Assembly: GCA_024509875.1 (NCBI GenBank) | Contig: JAMPIV010011339.1 | Span: 1 to 64,000 of the forward strand | Direction of reading: 5' to 3' | Origin: Oreohelix idahoensis | Taxonomy: Eukaryota > Mollusca > Gastropoda > Stylommatophora > Oreohelicidae | DNA length: 64,000 nucleotides | Part shown: one piece after another, positions 35,600 to 45,785 of the stretch | Numbering within the stretch: position 1 is the stretch's first letter | How the letters are laid out: each line of letters opens with the position of its first letter | The notes under the pieces: model-generated | Databases searched by the model: none | What the model saw: the letters and a program-made list of their open reading frames with translations, nothing else | What the model was told of the DNA's origin: nothing | Made by a program: the position numbers and the translations under genes

Positions 35600-35938
35600 C
35601 CCGCATGTAAAACCCTACAGTACGCTCCACACAGTCAGAGAAAAAAAGAAGAGAAAAGGAAAAACTTTCGGTTACTTCCCGGAAATACTCCCTCACTGTA
35701 CTTGCTGTCGCAAACACAAAAATATGAGACTAGCACCTAATCTAGGTGAAAAATACCACATATAAACATCAGTTACCCTCTAGTAAGCTAAAAAATAAGG
35801 TAGCTTATCTATTACAGAGAAAGCTACACCCTGACTTCGCTTTCCTGAAAAAAAAATCAGATTTAGCAATCATTCAACTATTACTTTTTTTTCCACTAAG
35901 CTTCACATCAACCGCCACATGTATTCCTGTATTATATA
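35600..35938. other. Leader of the gypsy-like relic, no gene
   Basis: AT-rich segment between gag and the Tc1 insertion. No LTR end is visible. Confidence 0.35.
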
Positions 35939-37470
35939 CTGAAGCATATTAAAAACGCACCACCTGTATAATCCAGGAACAGAGTGTGAAATGTAAATAT
36001 AAGTGTTTACAAGTTTACATATTTGGAATCTTTATTCATTGTCCTATGAATCCATGCTGGTCATTAATTTGTACATTTGATTGTTATGAAATTCATTTCA
36101 TTCTGTGCAGGCAAGGGAGAAAACCAAAAATGCAACCAATAAAAATTTCATTCACACTATCCTCAGTGTCTGGTTTGTCCACCGTGTGCTTGCAAACAAG
36201 CTTGGCAGCGGCTCCGCATGGAACGCACAAGTCTCTGAAGGAAATTCCGGGGAATCAAGTCCCATTCCCGTGTAAGAGCAGCTTCGAGCTGTTGCAGATT
36301 AGCTGGAGAACCTTGCCTGTAGACTCTGCGTCCAAGCTCGTCCCACAGATGTTCTATAGGGGACATGTCTGGTGATAGGGCAGTCCAATCAATCGTCACA
36401 ATGTTCTGCTACTGTAGATATTGCTGCGTAATGCATGCGGTGCGCGCACGTGCATTATCCTGCTGGAGAAGCTGCAAGTCTGGATAATTTGTGAACGCAG
36501 GAGCAACCAATGTATCCAGAACCTCATCTCAATATGTCACAGCATTAACATTTCCACGGAAGACGTGAAGAGGCAAGCGATGGTGAAAACTGAATCCTCC
36601 CCAAATGTGAATACTGCCACCTCCAAATCGGTTGTGCTGACGAACACAGCAATCTGCAAAGCGCTGTCCACACCGTCGCCAAATCCGCATACGTCCATCA
36701 GCAAAGGATATGTTGAATCTGCTCTCGTCTGTGAATAGGACAGCATTCCACTGCAGTCTAGTCCTTCTGACATGTTGCTCTGCTCATTGCAGGCGCTGCT
36801 GACGATGTCTGTGAGTCAAGTTTGGCCCAACATAAGGTCGTCTTGCAGTAAGGCCTGTATCTCTGAGTCGTCGTATGACTGTCATTCGAGAGACTTGCCC
36901 ACGTCTACCCATTATTGCTCTTGCTGTTTGACTTGCCGGGACAGAACGATTCCTTAGGTGACTCAGCACAATATGACGATCTTGCGCATGGGTAGTAACT
37001 CGTGGTTGGCCACTTCGAAGTCTATCCCGGGCACTGCCAGTGGTTCCGTAACGTTTATTGAGACATACAATAGTGCTGTGGTGGCAATTCATCCTTCTGG
37101 CAATGGCCCGTGAGCTCATTCCGGTCTCCAACATACCAATGGCTCGTTGGCGGTCGTTTTCAGATAGTCGTGGCATTTCAAGCACATGTACTGTGTTTTT
37201 TGTCTCAACGGCCTTTTTATACCGAGTATACTGCCACAAAGCGTACACATTTTCAGGGTCATAGCTGTTGGGAATCGTGTTGCACGTGTAACTTTCATTG
37301 TTTTCATGTAGTCTGTACACAAATTCGTGAGTTGAATCATTCACTTTCCATTCCAGCAGCCATTAGCTCTCTACCTCATGACAAACACGGGGAAAATCCA
37401 TTCCCACACTTTTTTTCCAGCTTCTCGGCATCAGTATATATAATAGTGGTGCGTTTTTAATGTGCTTCAG
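35939..37470 (-). mobile_element. Tc1-like DNA transposon, copy 2
   Basis: Terminal inverted repeats at 35939-35963 and 37446-37470 (25 bp, one mismatch: CTGAAGCATATT versus the complement of AATGTGCTTCAG) are flanked by TA-rich target sequence. The transposase lies between on the minus strand. Length of about 1.53 kb is normal for the family. The sequence is highly similar over its length to the copy at 43819-45351. Confidence 0.92.
36163..37176 (-). pseudogene. Tc1-family DD34E transposase, two nonsense codons
   Basis: The start at 37176 begins MPRLSENDRQRAIGMLETGM, an N-terminal helix-turn-helix that binds the terminal repeats. The second HTH region and RSGQPRVTT (GRPR-like hook) follow. 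A TGA at about 36784 replaces the Trp codon seen in copy 1 and lies just before the first catalytic Asp region. A TAG near 36414 replaces Gln. The C-terminal catalytic block (SPIEHLWDELGRR) and the natural end at 36163 are present. The frame stays open upstream to 37344 but I prefer the internal ATG, which starts the conserved protein. Confidence 0.85.
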
Positions 37471-37613
37471 TATATTTATAATATTATCTGTGGAAAAAAC
37501 TTATCCGATTCAGATTTATAGCTCAGAGTCTAGGGGTCTTAGAAAGAAAAAAAATCTATTCTCAGAAGAATCCCTCAACAAGAAACAATCTATGAATCTT
37601 AGGCAAGAACCCA
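37471..37613. other. No gene recognised
   Basis: Short flank between the Tc1 terminus and the LTR-like repeat. Confidence 0.3.
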
Positions 37614-37756
37614 GATGTCACGGCTAGTTTTATTGCCGTTTTGAATCGTATGCTTGGTTGTAAGACAAGCAGTGTTTTCCTGGGCTGTAAACGAAACTCG
37701 ATATGTTTGAGTTTCGGTGTAAACAACCCGCCATGTGATGTCACGTGGCGAGGTTG
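37614..37756 (+). repeat. Partial LTR-like direct repeat
   Basis: The same about 143 bp begin the larger LTR-like segment at 38199 (TGTCACGGCTAGTTTTATTG, then TCGTATGCTTGGTTGTAAGA), over 90 percent alike. After 37756 the two diverge. Confidence 0.85.
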
Positions 37757-38198
37757 AATTTTGTGATGGTGACATAATTTTCTTTGCCTGATATGTAATA
37801 TTGTCATGGTGTGTTTGGCCATAAAGTTAATTTTAGACACTTTTTCATATGATGTAGATGTGTTGCATTCAGAAGTTCGATCATGTAATTGCTCTATGAA
37901 TGTATTTATGAGGGATGGAGATTCTATGTATATGTCAGCCCCACAGTTTATTAAAGAGTGGAGAGCAGCACGTTTCAATTTTTGAGCTGCACCTCCCATG
38001 TTTTTTCTGTTTATATACTATGGAAACACTGTTTTATATACTGTGATGCTCATCTACTAACGGTATAGTGTCCCATATGTGGGAAAAATGAACGCTTCTG
38101 CGCGGTAGTCCGGTTCCCTGTATTTTTCGAGGAGACCAAGGCCCAGCATCCTCCGGATGGAAGAAAACTCTGTGTTTCTTTCTTAAGGAGGGGGTGGA
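37757..38198. other. Sequence between two LTR-like repeats
   Basis: A minus-strand frame of about 145 residues (37999-37562) crosses the left repeat and has no recognisable domain. The right end is AAGGAGGGGGTGGA (38185-38198), a plausible polypurine tract for a plus-strand LTR element. Confidence 0.4.
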
Positions 38199-38895
38199 TG
38201 TCACGGCTAGTTTTATTGCCGTTTTGAATCGTATGCTTGGTTGTAAGACAAGCAGTGTTTTCCTGGGCCGTAAATGAAACTCGATATGTTTGAGTTTCGG
38301 TGAAAACAGCCGTCATGTGATGTCACGTGACGAGGTTGAATTTTGGCGCAAAAGAAGCCATAAGATTATTAGAGTATTGGGAGCCGTCTCCTAGAGACGT
38401 GTGTTTTGGAAAGCCGGTTGTAATACTGTATTTCGGCATATGGCGGGACAGTGAGTAGTTGCCATTGTTAGTATAGTACTGGTGTATTTGTTCTGGTTCA
38501 GAACTATTTTGCTCTACGGAGTTGTCAGCTGTATTTGCTGTTATTATCATTCTTGCGGTGTGTTTGATATTTATATGAGAATGTTACACCGTAGTTCGCC
38601 TCGTCGCTCATTATACTTAGTGATGGTCAGACTTGACTGCGAGGCTGATTGGAGAGTTTATATCTACCGTACTATTTACATTAGTAGCACATGTATATTT
38701 TGTATCTCATTCTGGCAACTTTTGGCCAAGTTATTGTTCAATGAATAAAGGGATAATTGCTATTTTAGCTCGCCTTTATTAGTGTCACCACTGTTCGTAA
38801 AGCCCTTAGTGTGTACGAGCTTTATTGTTCCTGTCCTGCATGAAGTTCATACGCGCAGTGGTCGTGTGTGTATTTGTATTGTACTACACATGACA
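38199..38895 (+). mobile_element. Candidate LTR, about 697 bp
   Basis: Begins TGTCACGG after a purine tract and ends near CATGACA, so the edges are the inverted pentamers TGTCA and TGACA. It contains AATAAA near 38742, a possible polyadenylation signal. The matching first 143 bp at 37614 support the left boundary; the right boundary is inference. Confidence 0.5.
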
Positions 38896-38940
38896 CGTTT
38901 GACACCAGAATTCATCCGCGAGACGATGCCCTCTATTACT

Positions 38941-39077
38941 GGGTGTCTGACCGAGTAATAATGGAGTTTACTGCCCCGTAGAACCACATGAAAAGAACAG
39001 AATACAGAGAGCCAGTGACTCTAGAAAAAGCGAAGGGGCGTGTTGGAAAATAGGGAGTAACAGCCATTTCGCCACAA
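38941..39077. repeat. 135-bp interspersed repeat, copy 2
   Basis: Matches 32463-32597. Here it is directly joined to the start of the LINE F5 fragment at 39078. Confidence 0.85.
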
Positions 39078-39739
39078 TGAGAAAGGAAAAACAGTGCCTT
39101 CTTAAATACATAAAGAACAAGCAAGGCAAATTTCTTACTGCCCCAAAGGAAGTCTTGGACAGATGGAAAGAATATTTCTCATTTTTCCTCGATGGGAAGC
39201 AAGGTCTGGCCTCAGATATGATAAGCACTATCACGGAAGAGGAAACGAATGGTGGCGAAGACGGCATCAAGATGGAAGAACTGAAGGCAGCACTGGAGAA
39301 AATCAAGATGGGCAAAGCAGCAGGGCATGATGGTTTAACACCAGAAAAGGTTAAGTACTTGGGAGCAGCACGCGACCTATTATTCGCGAGGGTCCTACAG
39401 ACAGCCTGGTACCACAAGACTATACCAAAGAATTGGGAGATTGCCATCGTACCACCCATATTTAACAAGGGTGACAACCGACAATGTGAAAACCATAGAG
39501 GCATATCTCCTGTCAGTGTCCCTTTGTAAAATGTACTCTAGAATCCTGGAGCAGAGACTCAGACACCTAACTGAGCTACAAATTGATGAGATCCAATGTG
39601 GCTTCCGAGCAAACCTAAGTACTCAATACCTGATCTTCACACTCAGACGGCTGCGTGAAAAGGCCCTTGAGTATAAAGGTGAGATGTTGTGACCGAATGC
39701 CTTGTGTTAAATATGTGTACATATTTCTCCATTTCTCTT

Positions 39740-39800
39740 ACCCTGGAGATTTCCGAACAAAGGTTTCCTTATAATGCTACCAGCTGGCTTCTTCAATGTG
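39740..39800 (-). mobile_element. Small F1 fragment inside F5
   Basis: CTTACCCTGGAGATTTCCGA to TGTGTGTCC is the reverse complement of the F1 stretch around 26850-26920, diverged. Confidence 0.5.
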
Positions 39801-39824
39801 TGTCCTTTCAAACGCAAGTATAAT

Positions 39825-39915
39825 TTAGGCATATAATTTAGGTGTATAACATGAGGCGTATAACATTAGGCGTATAATTTAGGTGTATAACATTCGGCAT
39901 ATAACATTTGGCTAT
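39825..39915. repeat. 14-bp minisatellite, short array
   Basis: Diverged units of GTATAACATTAGGC, about 6 copies, ending at the start of the F5 C-terminal segment. The same unit occurs at 42838-43004. Confidence 0.85.
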
Positions 39916-40232
39916 AATTTAGCATTTCTGTATGGTGCAGAAACGTGGACGATGAATAAGCATTTGGAAGAAAGAATTGAGGCTCTTGAAATGTGGATAT
40001 ATAGAAGAATGGGGCGTATCTCATGGAAAGAGAAGAAAACAAATAAGGAGGTCCTAGAAAATCTAGGTATGAAAAGAGAACTAATGAGGGAGATCAAAGT
40101 TCGGCAGCTAAAATACTTTGCCCACATAAAAAGGCATAACACCTTGCAGAAGACCATAATAGAAGGGAGAGGTGAAGGAAAACGTGCAAGGGGAAGACAG
40201 TGCTATAAGTGGGAAGATAACATCAAGAGATG

Positions 40233-40592
40233 GACAGGAAAGAGTCTATCAGAGTGCACCACCAAGACAAGAGACAGGAAAGAGTCTATCAGAGTGCACC
40301 ACCAAGACAGGAGACAGGAAAGAGTCTATCAGAGTTCACCATCAAGACAAGAGACAGGAAAGAGTCTATCAGAGTGCACCATCAAGACAAGAGACAGGAA
40401 AGAGTCTATCAGAGTGCACCATCAAGACAAGAGACAGGAAAGAGTCTATCAGAGTGCACCATCAAGACAAGAGACAGGAAAGAGTCTATCAGAGTGCACC
40501 ACCAAGACAAGAGACAGGAAAGAGTCTATCAGAGTTCACCATCAAGAACAGAGACAGGAAAGAGCCTATCAGAGTGCACCACCAAGACAAGA
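40233..40592 (+). repeat. Minisatellite, 40-bp unit, 9 copies, within LINE F5 coding end
   Basis: Units begin with GACAGGAAAGAG at 40233 and every 40 bp to 40553. A related GACAGAAGACG at 40593 resumes the normal element. A single copy of the unit bridges TGKSLSEC and TRDRRRW in the ordinary protein, so the array expanded between two GACAG(G)AA words 40 bp apart. Since 40 is not a multiple of three, the copies are read in all three frames in turn, and all three stay open. Confidence 0.95.
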
Positions 40593-40650
40593 GACAGAAG
40601 ACGTTGGAGATCCTTTACAGCCAACCTTCGTTGTGGAGATGGCAGCTGAT

Positions 40651-41160
40651 GATTATCGCAAAATTGGTTTCAAGTCATTGCAAACGTGTTCATGTAGATT
40701 TATAAACCCGTCAACGATCGATTGACCGCTTTCAAAATGGCGGTGTATCAGCGAAATGTGTATCAGACAGAGGAAATCGCCAAGGATAAATAAAAGCAGA
40801 AGGGAATCATTATGAAAAGGATTTCACATTTTGGTCCAGGAAAGGATTGTGTATAACTGCATATAAGAAGAAGCGGTAGGAAGTTATCCTTTACGGAGAT
40901 ATATACGTATTTCGGCTGCCCACAGTTACGCGGAAAAGCATGTAAACCCACTTCTGTTCTAAATATTAAAATCAACAAATAACAGTTTGGGAAATTACAT
41001 GGATAGGAAGGTAGAGAATTATCAACTGTATAAAACAAGATAAGATGGAACAGTATGGATAATAAGTAAGCCGAGGGATGAGAAAGGAGAAGTTTCAGTT
41101 AATGCACAGATCGGCTGAAATCGCTGTTTCGGGAAAGTTTTTCAGCCGAGGCTTAAGCTG
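40651..41160. other. No gene recognised
   Basis: 3' flank of F5 and AT-rich DNA. Confidence 0.35.
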
Positions 41161-41214
41161 TGACGTCACTGCTCTCCGATACGGCCGCGTGATGCGTATA
41201 AATAAGCGTATCGG
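41161..41214 (+). promoter_or_regulatory. Promoter-like cluster: CRE site and TATA box
   Basis: A perfect palindromic CRE TGACGTCA (41161-41168) lies 28 bp upstream of TATAAATA (41197-41204). The TATA box is flanked by the inverted octamers CCGATACG (41176-41183) and CGTATCGG (41207-41214). A TSS would fall near 41230. This is the layout of a CREB-responsive pol II promoter, but no downstream gene is recognised. It may be chance or the promoter of a mobile element. Confidence 0.35.
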
Positions 41215-41574
41215 TAAACTGGAGACACACACACACATCGAAAGAGGTTTGAGACAGACTGGAGGCAGAGTTTCGCCACTACCCATGAATTGTGAGCGGA
41301 TCGCCAGAAACATTTTTCAGTCCAGTATCTGAAGTCTGAGGGTAAGCGAAATTATGATAACTACCGTGTATAATATTTTTTATTTCAGGTTCATATAGAA
41401 TTCACAAAATATGCCTGTATAATATTCATTGATATAACGTATTATTATTTTAATATGATTTATTCATGTGCTTAGTGGAAGATGGTTGCTTGTACAAAAA
41501 CGTATCAAAACTAGCCCCACAGCCAAATAGAAAATATTTATTATATTAAATGATGTATCTCGTCGATATTAAAT
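41215..41574. other. No gene recognised
   Basis: GAGGGTAAGCG near 41337 and a TTTTTTATTTCAG near 41377 look like splice signals, but the implied intron would be only about 45 bp and the frame does not encode a known protein. Confidence 0.3.
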
Positions 41575-41816
41575 GCTTTATCGCTTACGAAGATAAAGGC
41601 AGTCCCGTGACCAGAGATTGTCATAGGGAAATGAATTATTAGAAGCTTCAGCATGGAAGATACCGCTTTTACGAGGTTAAGGTGACTAGTCCCCTTCCTC
41701 GCTGCCTTTTCCTTCCCTAGTTCGAGCGCACAACTTTGTACCCATTTACAGCTGGTAAACTGGAGTGTTCCACTGCCAGTTTCAGTAGAAAGCAACCTGA
41801 TCGCTTGGTCACTCAC
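41575..41816 (-). mobile_element. SINE-B family copy
   Basis: Same ordered blocks as 61010-61200 (GTGACTAGTCCCCTTCCTCG, CCTTCCCTAGTTCGAGC, CCCATTTACAGCTGG). A tRNA-like head is only weakly visible at the right edge. Confidence 0.6.
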
Positions 41817-42837
41817 TGAAATTTATTTATGTATTAATGCTAAGAATAGCATCAGTATTTGAATTTGTACTTGATATGATTTGGAAGGATCAAGTTATAG
41901 ATCAGAAAAGGATGTATAGGAGCAGAGTAAACCAGATGATGTTTATTACGGATAATGATAATATTAATCCTGTATCATTGAAATGATGTTACTTGCTATG
42001 ACTGTATAACTGTGACATCTGATGACTGACTGGTCTGACATCTGTGCTAGTCAGCTATAAGTCTAGCCAGATACTAGCCAAGGCTGATATGTTGCAGGTT
42101 CCATGAAATAACTCAAACCAGACTGTCCAGTATCAGAAATCTATGTTGTTCATCAGAGGCAATCCCACAAACGTGCAGGACACCAAAGAGTGAACTTCAA
42201 CTGGTCTTCGGCATCCCTAGTGCTGGGTCTACCGATACTGATATATGCAACGGACAGTCCGTGTCAGCAGGATCAAGAGTCAGATAAGTGTCACTTAGGA
42301 CACTGACCACCACAATATATATAAAACAGCTAATAGTGAAAATCCATAGTTCAGTCAACTGATGACAATTAATTGGAAAGTCAAGAGACTAAAAACAGTG
42401 ATTGCAGATTGCAGTAACTTTAATATTCAAGATCTTGAAGTCTAAACAGACAATAATAGTAATTGTGTGAATACTTTTATATATATGTTTATGCTCTAGT
42501 AGAAATAGAATATTAGTGTAATTATTAAACTATTTTAACTGTACCTGAGGATTTATTCACTTCTTCCATTTGTGGTTTCAGTGAATGTTCATTTTACTTA
42601 TCCCCTAGAATATAAGTAATCATAAGATAGTCACAGGGAGGAGACACCTTAAATCCTGGTACTACTTCTTACCAACTGGGCCAGGGTTTTCACAGTCTGA
42701 CTATTTTTATGATAACAATACACCAGTGCTTATTTCTAAGACTGGGGTATTACTTGTAAGGTCAGAACTCTTTACTGGCATACTCTTACATAAATAAATA
42801 ATTTTAAATAACCTCCCGCTACAATGATGATGATGAT
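41817..42837. other. No gene recognised
   Basis: AT-rich sequence with a short ATGATGATGATA run near 42824. It may contain LTR-like sequence but no pair is visible. Confidence 0.3.
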
Positions 42838-43004
42838 AATTTAGGCGTAAAACATTAGTCGTATAACATTAGGTGTATAATTTAGGCGTATAACATTAGG
42901 CGTATAACATTAGGCGTATAACATTAGGCTTATAACATTAGGCTTATAACATTAGGTTTATAACATTAGGCTTATAACATTAGGCGTATAACATTAGGCG
43001 TGCC
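42838..43004. repeat. 14-bp minisatellite, longer array
   Basis: About 12 copies of GTATAACATTAGGC with variants TTATAACATTAGGC and GTATAATTTAGGC. It ends where the LINE F3 fragment begins, just as the 39825 array ends at F5. Confidence 0.92.
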
Positions 43005-43540
43005 ATAACTGCCACATGGAAAAAGAAAGTTGGGCGACCGCAGCTGAGGTTGAAAGTCGTGTGCAAAAGAGACAAGAAGGCACTGGACATACATCCACAA
43101 ACTGGCAGGAGAAGGTGCCGCTCGCACCACGTGACAACGCTCTCTACGATGCCACCTCAGATTGGGCGAAAAGAAGCTATAGCAACAAGCAGAAGAGAAA
43201 AGAACACGTCGCAAGGAACACCAGACAAACAAGCAGCTGACGGCTATCACCTCAGGGGCGCATTCCCATAGTCAGTTATCACCTATGGGGCGCATTCCCA
43301 TTGTCAGTTATCACATCAGGGGCGCATTCCCATAGTCAGTTATCACCTCAGGGGTGCATTCCCATAGTCAGTTATCACCTATGGGGTGCATTCCCATAGT
43401 CAGTTATCACATCAGGGGCGCATTCCCATAATCAGTTATCACCGCAGGGGCGCATTCCCATAGTCAGTTATCACCTCAGGGGCGCATTCCCATAGTCAGT
43501 TATCACCTCAAGGGCGCATTCCCATAGTCAGTTATGACTT
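43005..43540 (+). mobile_element. LINE family F3, 3' end with minisatellite
   Basis: 43020-43245 reads like the extreme C-terminus of an RT polyprotein (VGRPQLRLKVVCKRD, KALDIHPQTG, then a K/R-rich stretch) with a frameshift. It is followed by the F3 terminal sequence CGCATTCCCATAGTCAGTTA. The same terminus occurs once, on the minus strand, at 60378-60515. Here it is present nine times in tandem. Confidence 0.75.
43245..43532 (+). repeat. Minisatellite, 32-bp unit, 9 copies, derived from F3 3' end
   Basis: Units TATCACCTCAGGGGCGCATT + CCCATAGTCAGT start at 43245 and every 32 bp to 43501. Units 1-3 and 4-6 share the same variant order (CTCAGG, CTATGG, ATCAGG), so a 96-bp higher-order block has been duplicated. 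The single-copy ancestor is seen on the minus strand at 60405-60440. Confidence 0.95.
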
Positions 43541-43818
43541 TTTTTCCGCCTCCTTACAAATCATGAATCCTCCTCTATATCTATTCTCGTTGGAGACAGT
43601 CAAGGTTAAAGCTCTTTGTGCACTCTTGTAATGGTCGTTTGTGTAACAAATAAAATTTAAAAAAAAGTTAACAGTATAAAAGTACAACTCTCTTGCAGGT
43701 ATTCTAAATTGTATAGCACACCACGAGATGATATATTATTCCCAAAACATATTTATTGCGTCTAAGAATTACATCACTTCAAAATACTCTTCTGCCAAAA
43801 TAACAACGATTGTATATA
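43541..43818. other. No gene recognised
   Basis: AT-rich spacer between F3 and the Tc1 terminus. Confidence 0.35.
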
Positions 43819-45351
43819 CTGAAGCACATTAAAAACGCACCACTATTATATGTACTGATGCCGAGAAGCTGGGGGAAAAAAGTGTGGAATGGATTTTCCC
43901 CGTGTTTGTCATCAGGTAGAGAGCGAATGGCTGCTGGAATGGAAAGTGCATGATTCAACCCACGGGTTTGTGTACAGACTACATGAAAACAATGAAAGTT
44001 ACCCGTGCAACACGATTCCCAACAGCTATGACCCTGAAAATGTGTACGCGTTGTGGCAGTATACTCGGTATAAAAAGGCCGTTGAGACAAAACACCCAGT
44101 ACATGTGCTTGAAATGCCACGACTATCTGAAAACGACCGCCATCGAGCCACTGGTATGTTGGAGACCGGAATGAGCTCGCGGGCCATTGCCAGAAGGATG
44201 AATTGCCACCACAGCACTATTGTACGTCTCAATGAACGTTACGGAACCACTGGCAGTGCCCGGGATAGACTTCGGAGTGGCCAACCACGAGTTACTACCC
44301 CTGCGCAAGATCGTCATATTGTGCTGAGTCACCTAAGGAATCGTTCTGTCCCGGCAAGTCAAACAGCAAGAGCAATAATGGGTAGACGTGGGCAAGTCTA
44401 TCGAATGACAGTCATACGACGACTCAGAGATACAGGCCTTACTGCAAGACGACCTTATGTTGGGCCAAACTTGACTCACAGACATCGTCAGCAGCGCCTG
44501 CAATGGGCAAAGCAACATGTCAGATGGACTAGACTGCAGTGGAATGCTGTCCTATTCACAGACGAGAGCAGATTCAACATATCCTTTGCTGACGGACGTA
44601 TGCGGATTTGGCTACGGTGTGGAGAGCGCTTTGCAGATTGCTGTGTTCGTCAGCACAACCGATTTGGAGGTGGCAGTATTCACATTTGGGGAGGATTCAG
44701 TTTTCACTATCGCTTGCCTCTTCACGTCTTTCGTGGAAATGTTAATGCTGTGACATATTGAGATGAGGTTCTGGATGCATTGGTTGCTCCTGCGTTCACA
44801 AATTATCCAGACTTGCAGCTTCTCCAGCACGATAACGCACGTGCGCACACCGCATGCATTACGCAGCAATATCTACAGCAGCAGAACATAGTGTCGATTG
44901 ATTGGCCTGCCATATCACCAGACATGTCCCCTGTAGAACATCTGTGGGACGAGCTTGGACGCAGAGTCTACAGGCAAGGTTCTCCAGCTAATCTGCAACA
45001 GCTCGAAGCTGCTCTTACACGTGAATGGTACTTGATTCCCCGGAATTTCCTTTAGAGACTTGTGCGTTCCATGCGGAGCCGCTGCCAAGCTTGTTTGCAA
45101 GCACACGGTGGACATACCAGATACTGAGGATAGTGTGAATGAATTTTTTTATTGGTTGCATTTTTGGTTTTCTCCATTTCCTGCATAGAATGCAATGAAT
45201 TTCATAACAATCAAATGTACAAAGTAATGACCAGCATGGATTCATAGGAAAATGAATAAAGATTCCAAATATGTAAACTTGTAACACTTATATTTACATT
45301 TCACACTCTGTTCCTGGATTATACAGGTGGTGCGTTTTTAATGTGCTTCAG
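43819..45351 (+). mobile_element. Tc1-like DNA transposon, copy 1
   Basis: Perfect 25-bp terminal inverted repeats at 43819-43843 (CTGAAGCACATTAAAAACGC start) and 45327-45351, flanked by TA repeats consistent with TA target duplication. The transposase lies between on the plus strand. It is in opposite orientation to the copy at 35939-37470, about 6.3 kb away. Confidence 0.95.
44114..45127 (+). pseudogene. Tc1-family DD34E transposase, two nonsense codons
   Basis: About 337 codons from MPRLSENDRHRATGM to HTRY. N-terminal helix-turn-helix (GMSSRAIARRMNCHHSTIVR), a second helical DNA-binding region, then the catalytic domain: FTDESRF (first Asp, near 44560), DNARAH (second Asp, near 44830), and SPVEHLWDE (Glu, near 44935). 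There are 34 residues between the second Asp and the Glu, the Tc1 DD34E spacing. A TGA at 44759-44761 replaces Trp and a TAG at 45053-45055 replaces Gln; otherwise the frame is open. The stops differ from those of copy 2. The upstream frame is open to 43889 but the conserved protein starts here. Confidence 0.9.
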
Positions 45352-45605
45352 TATATATATATATATATACATACACGCACACACAAGACTCGAACTACTG
45401 CACACCTAGGAATGGCGTGCAAGGTGTCAAATATAAAGTTACTCATAGGGCTTGCAACCTCATCATGTAAAACAAATAGCCACAGAATCTACTACTGCAG
45501 GAGCATGTGGATGCTTGGTGTAGGCTTCCTGCAAGGGACTAGTTGCAGTGGTTGTTGCATGTTCCGTAAGGAGCGAAAAGAAACGTGAATGGATAATGAT
45601 GAATA
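45352..45605. other. No gene recognised
   Basis: Flank of the Tc1 element with a small (TA)n at its edge. No frame with a domain. Confidence 0.35.
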
Positions 45606-45713
<108 letters not shown>

Positions 45714-45785
45714 ATACTGGCCCGTCACCCGTGTGTTACCGGGGCCCGAATGGGGAGCAAAGAATAATAACACTGTTCCCTACTG
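45714..45785 (+). mobile_element. RTE-like LINE F1, 5' UTR fragment
   Basis: ACTGGCCCGTCACCC then GTGTGTTACCGGGGCCC and GAATGGGGAGCAAAGAATAA match the first about 65 bases of F1 copy A (15290-15345). Confidence 0.75.

Larger units (their letters stand above)
39078..40650 (+). pseudogene. LINE family F5, RT N-terminal and C-terminal parts, internally deleted
   Basis: 39077-39529 reads as the region before and at the start of the RT: VLDRWKEYFS, KIKMGKAAGHDGLTPEKVKY (near 39305), and IVPPIFNKGDNR. A frameshift leads to ILEQRLRHL and IQCGFRANLS up to about 39690, where it stops. The A, B' and catalytic YADD region is missing, replaced at 39693-39920 by a piece of minus-strand F1 and a 14-bp repeat. 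It resumes with FLYGAETWTMNKHLEERIEA (near 39920), RRMGRISW and LKYFAHIKRHN. It ends in a tandem-duplicated WTGKSLSEC..TRDR segment and the natural end RRWRSFTANLRCGDGS. Confidence 0.8.

Noticed and set aside
37562..37999. 145-residue minus-strand frame as a gene
   Set aside because: It runs across an LTR-like repeat boundary and has no recognisable domain; retained only as a note.
41078..41332. 84-residue protein downstream of the TATA box
   Set aside because: Its start codon lies upstream of the TATA box, so that promoter could not express it whole, and no domain is visible.
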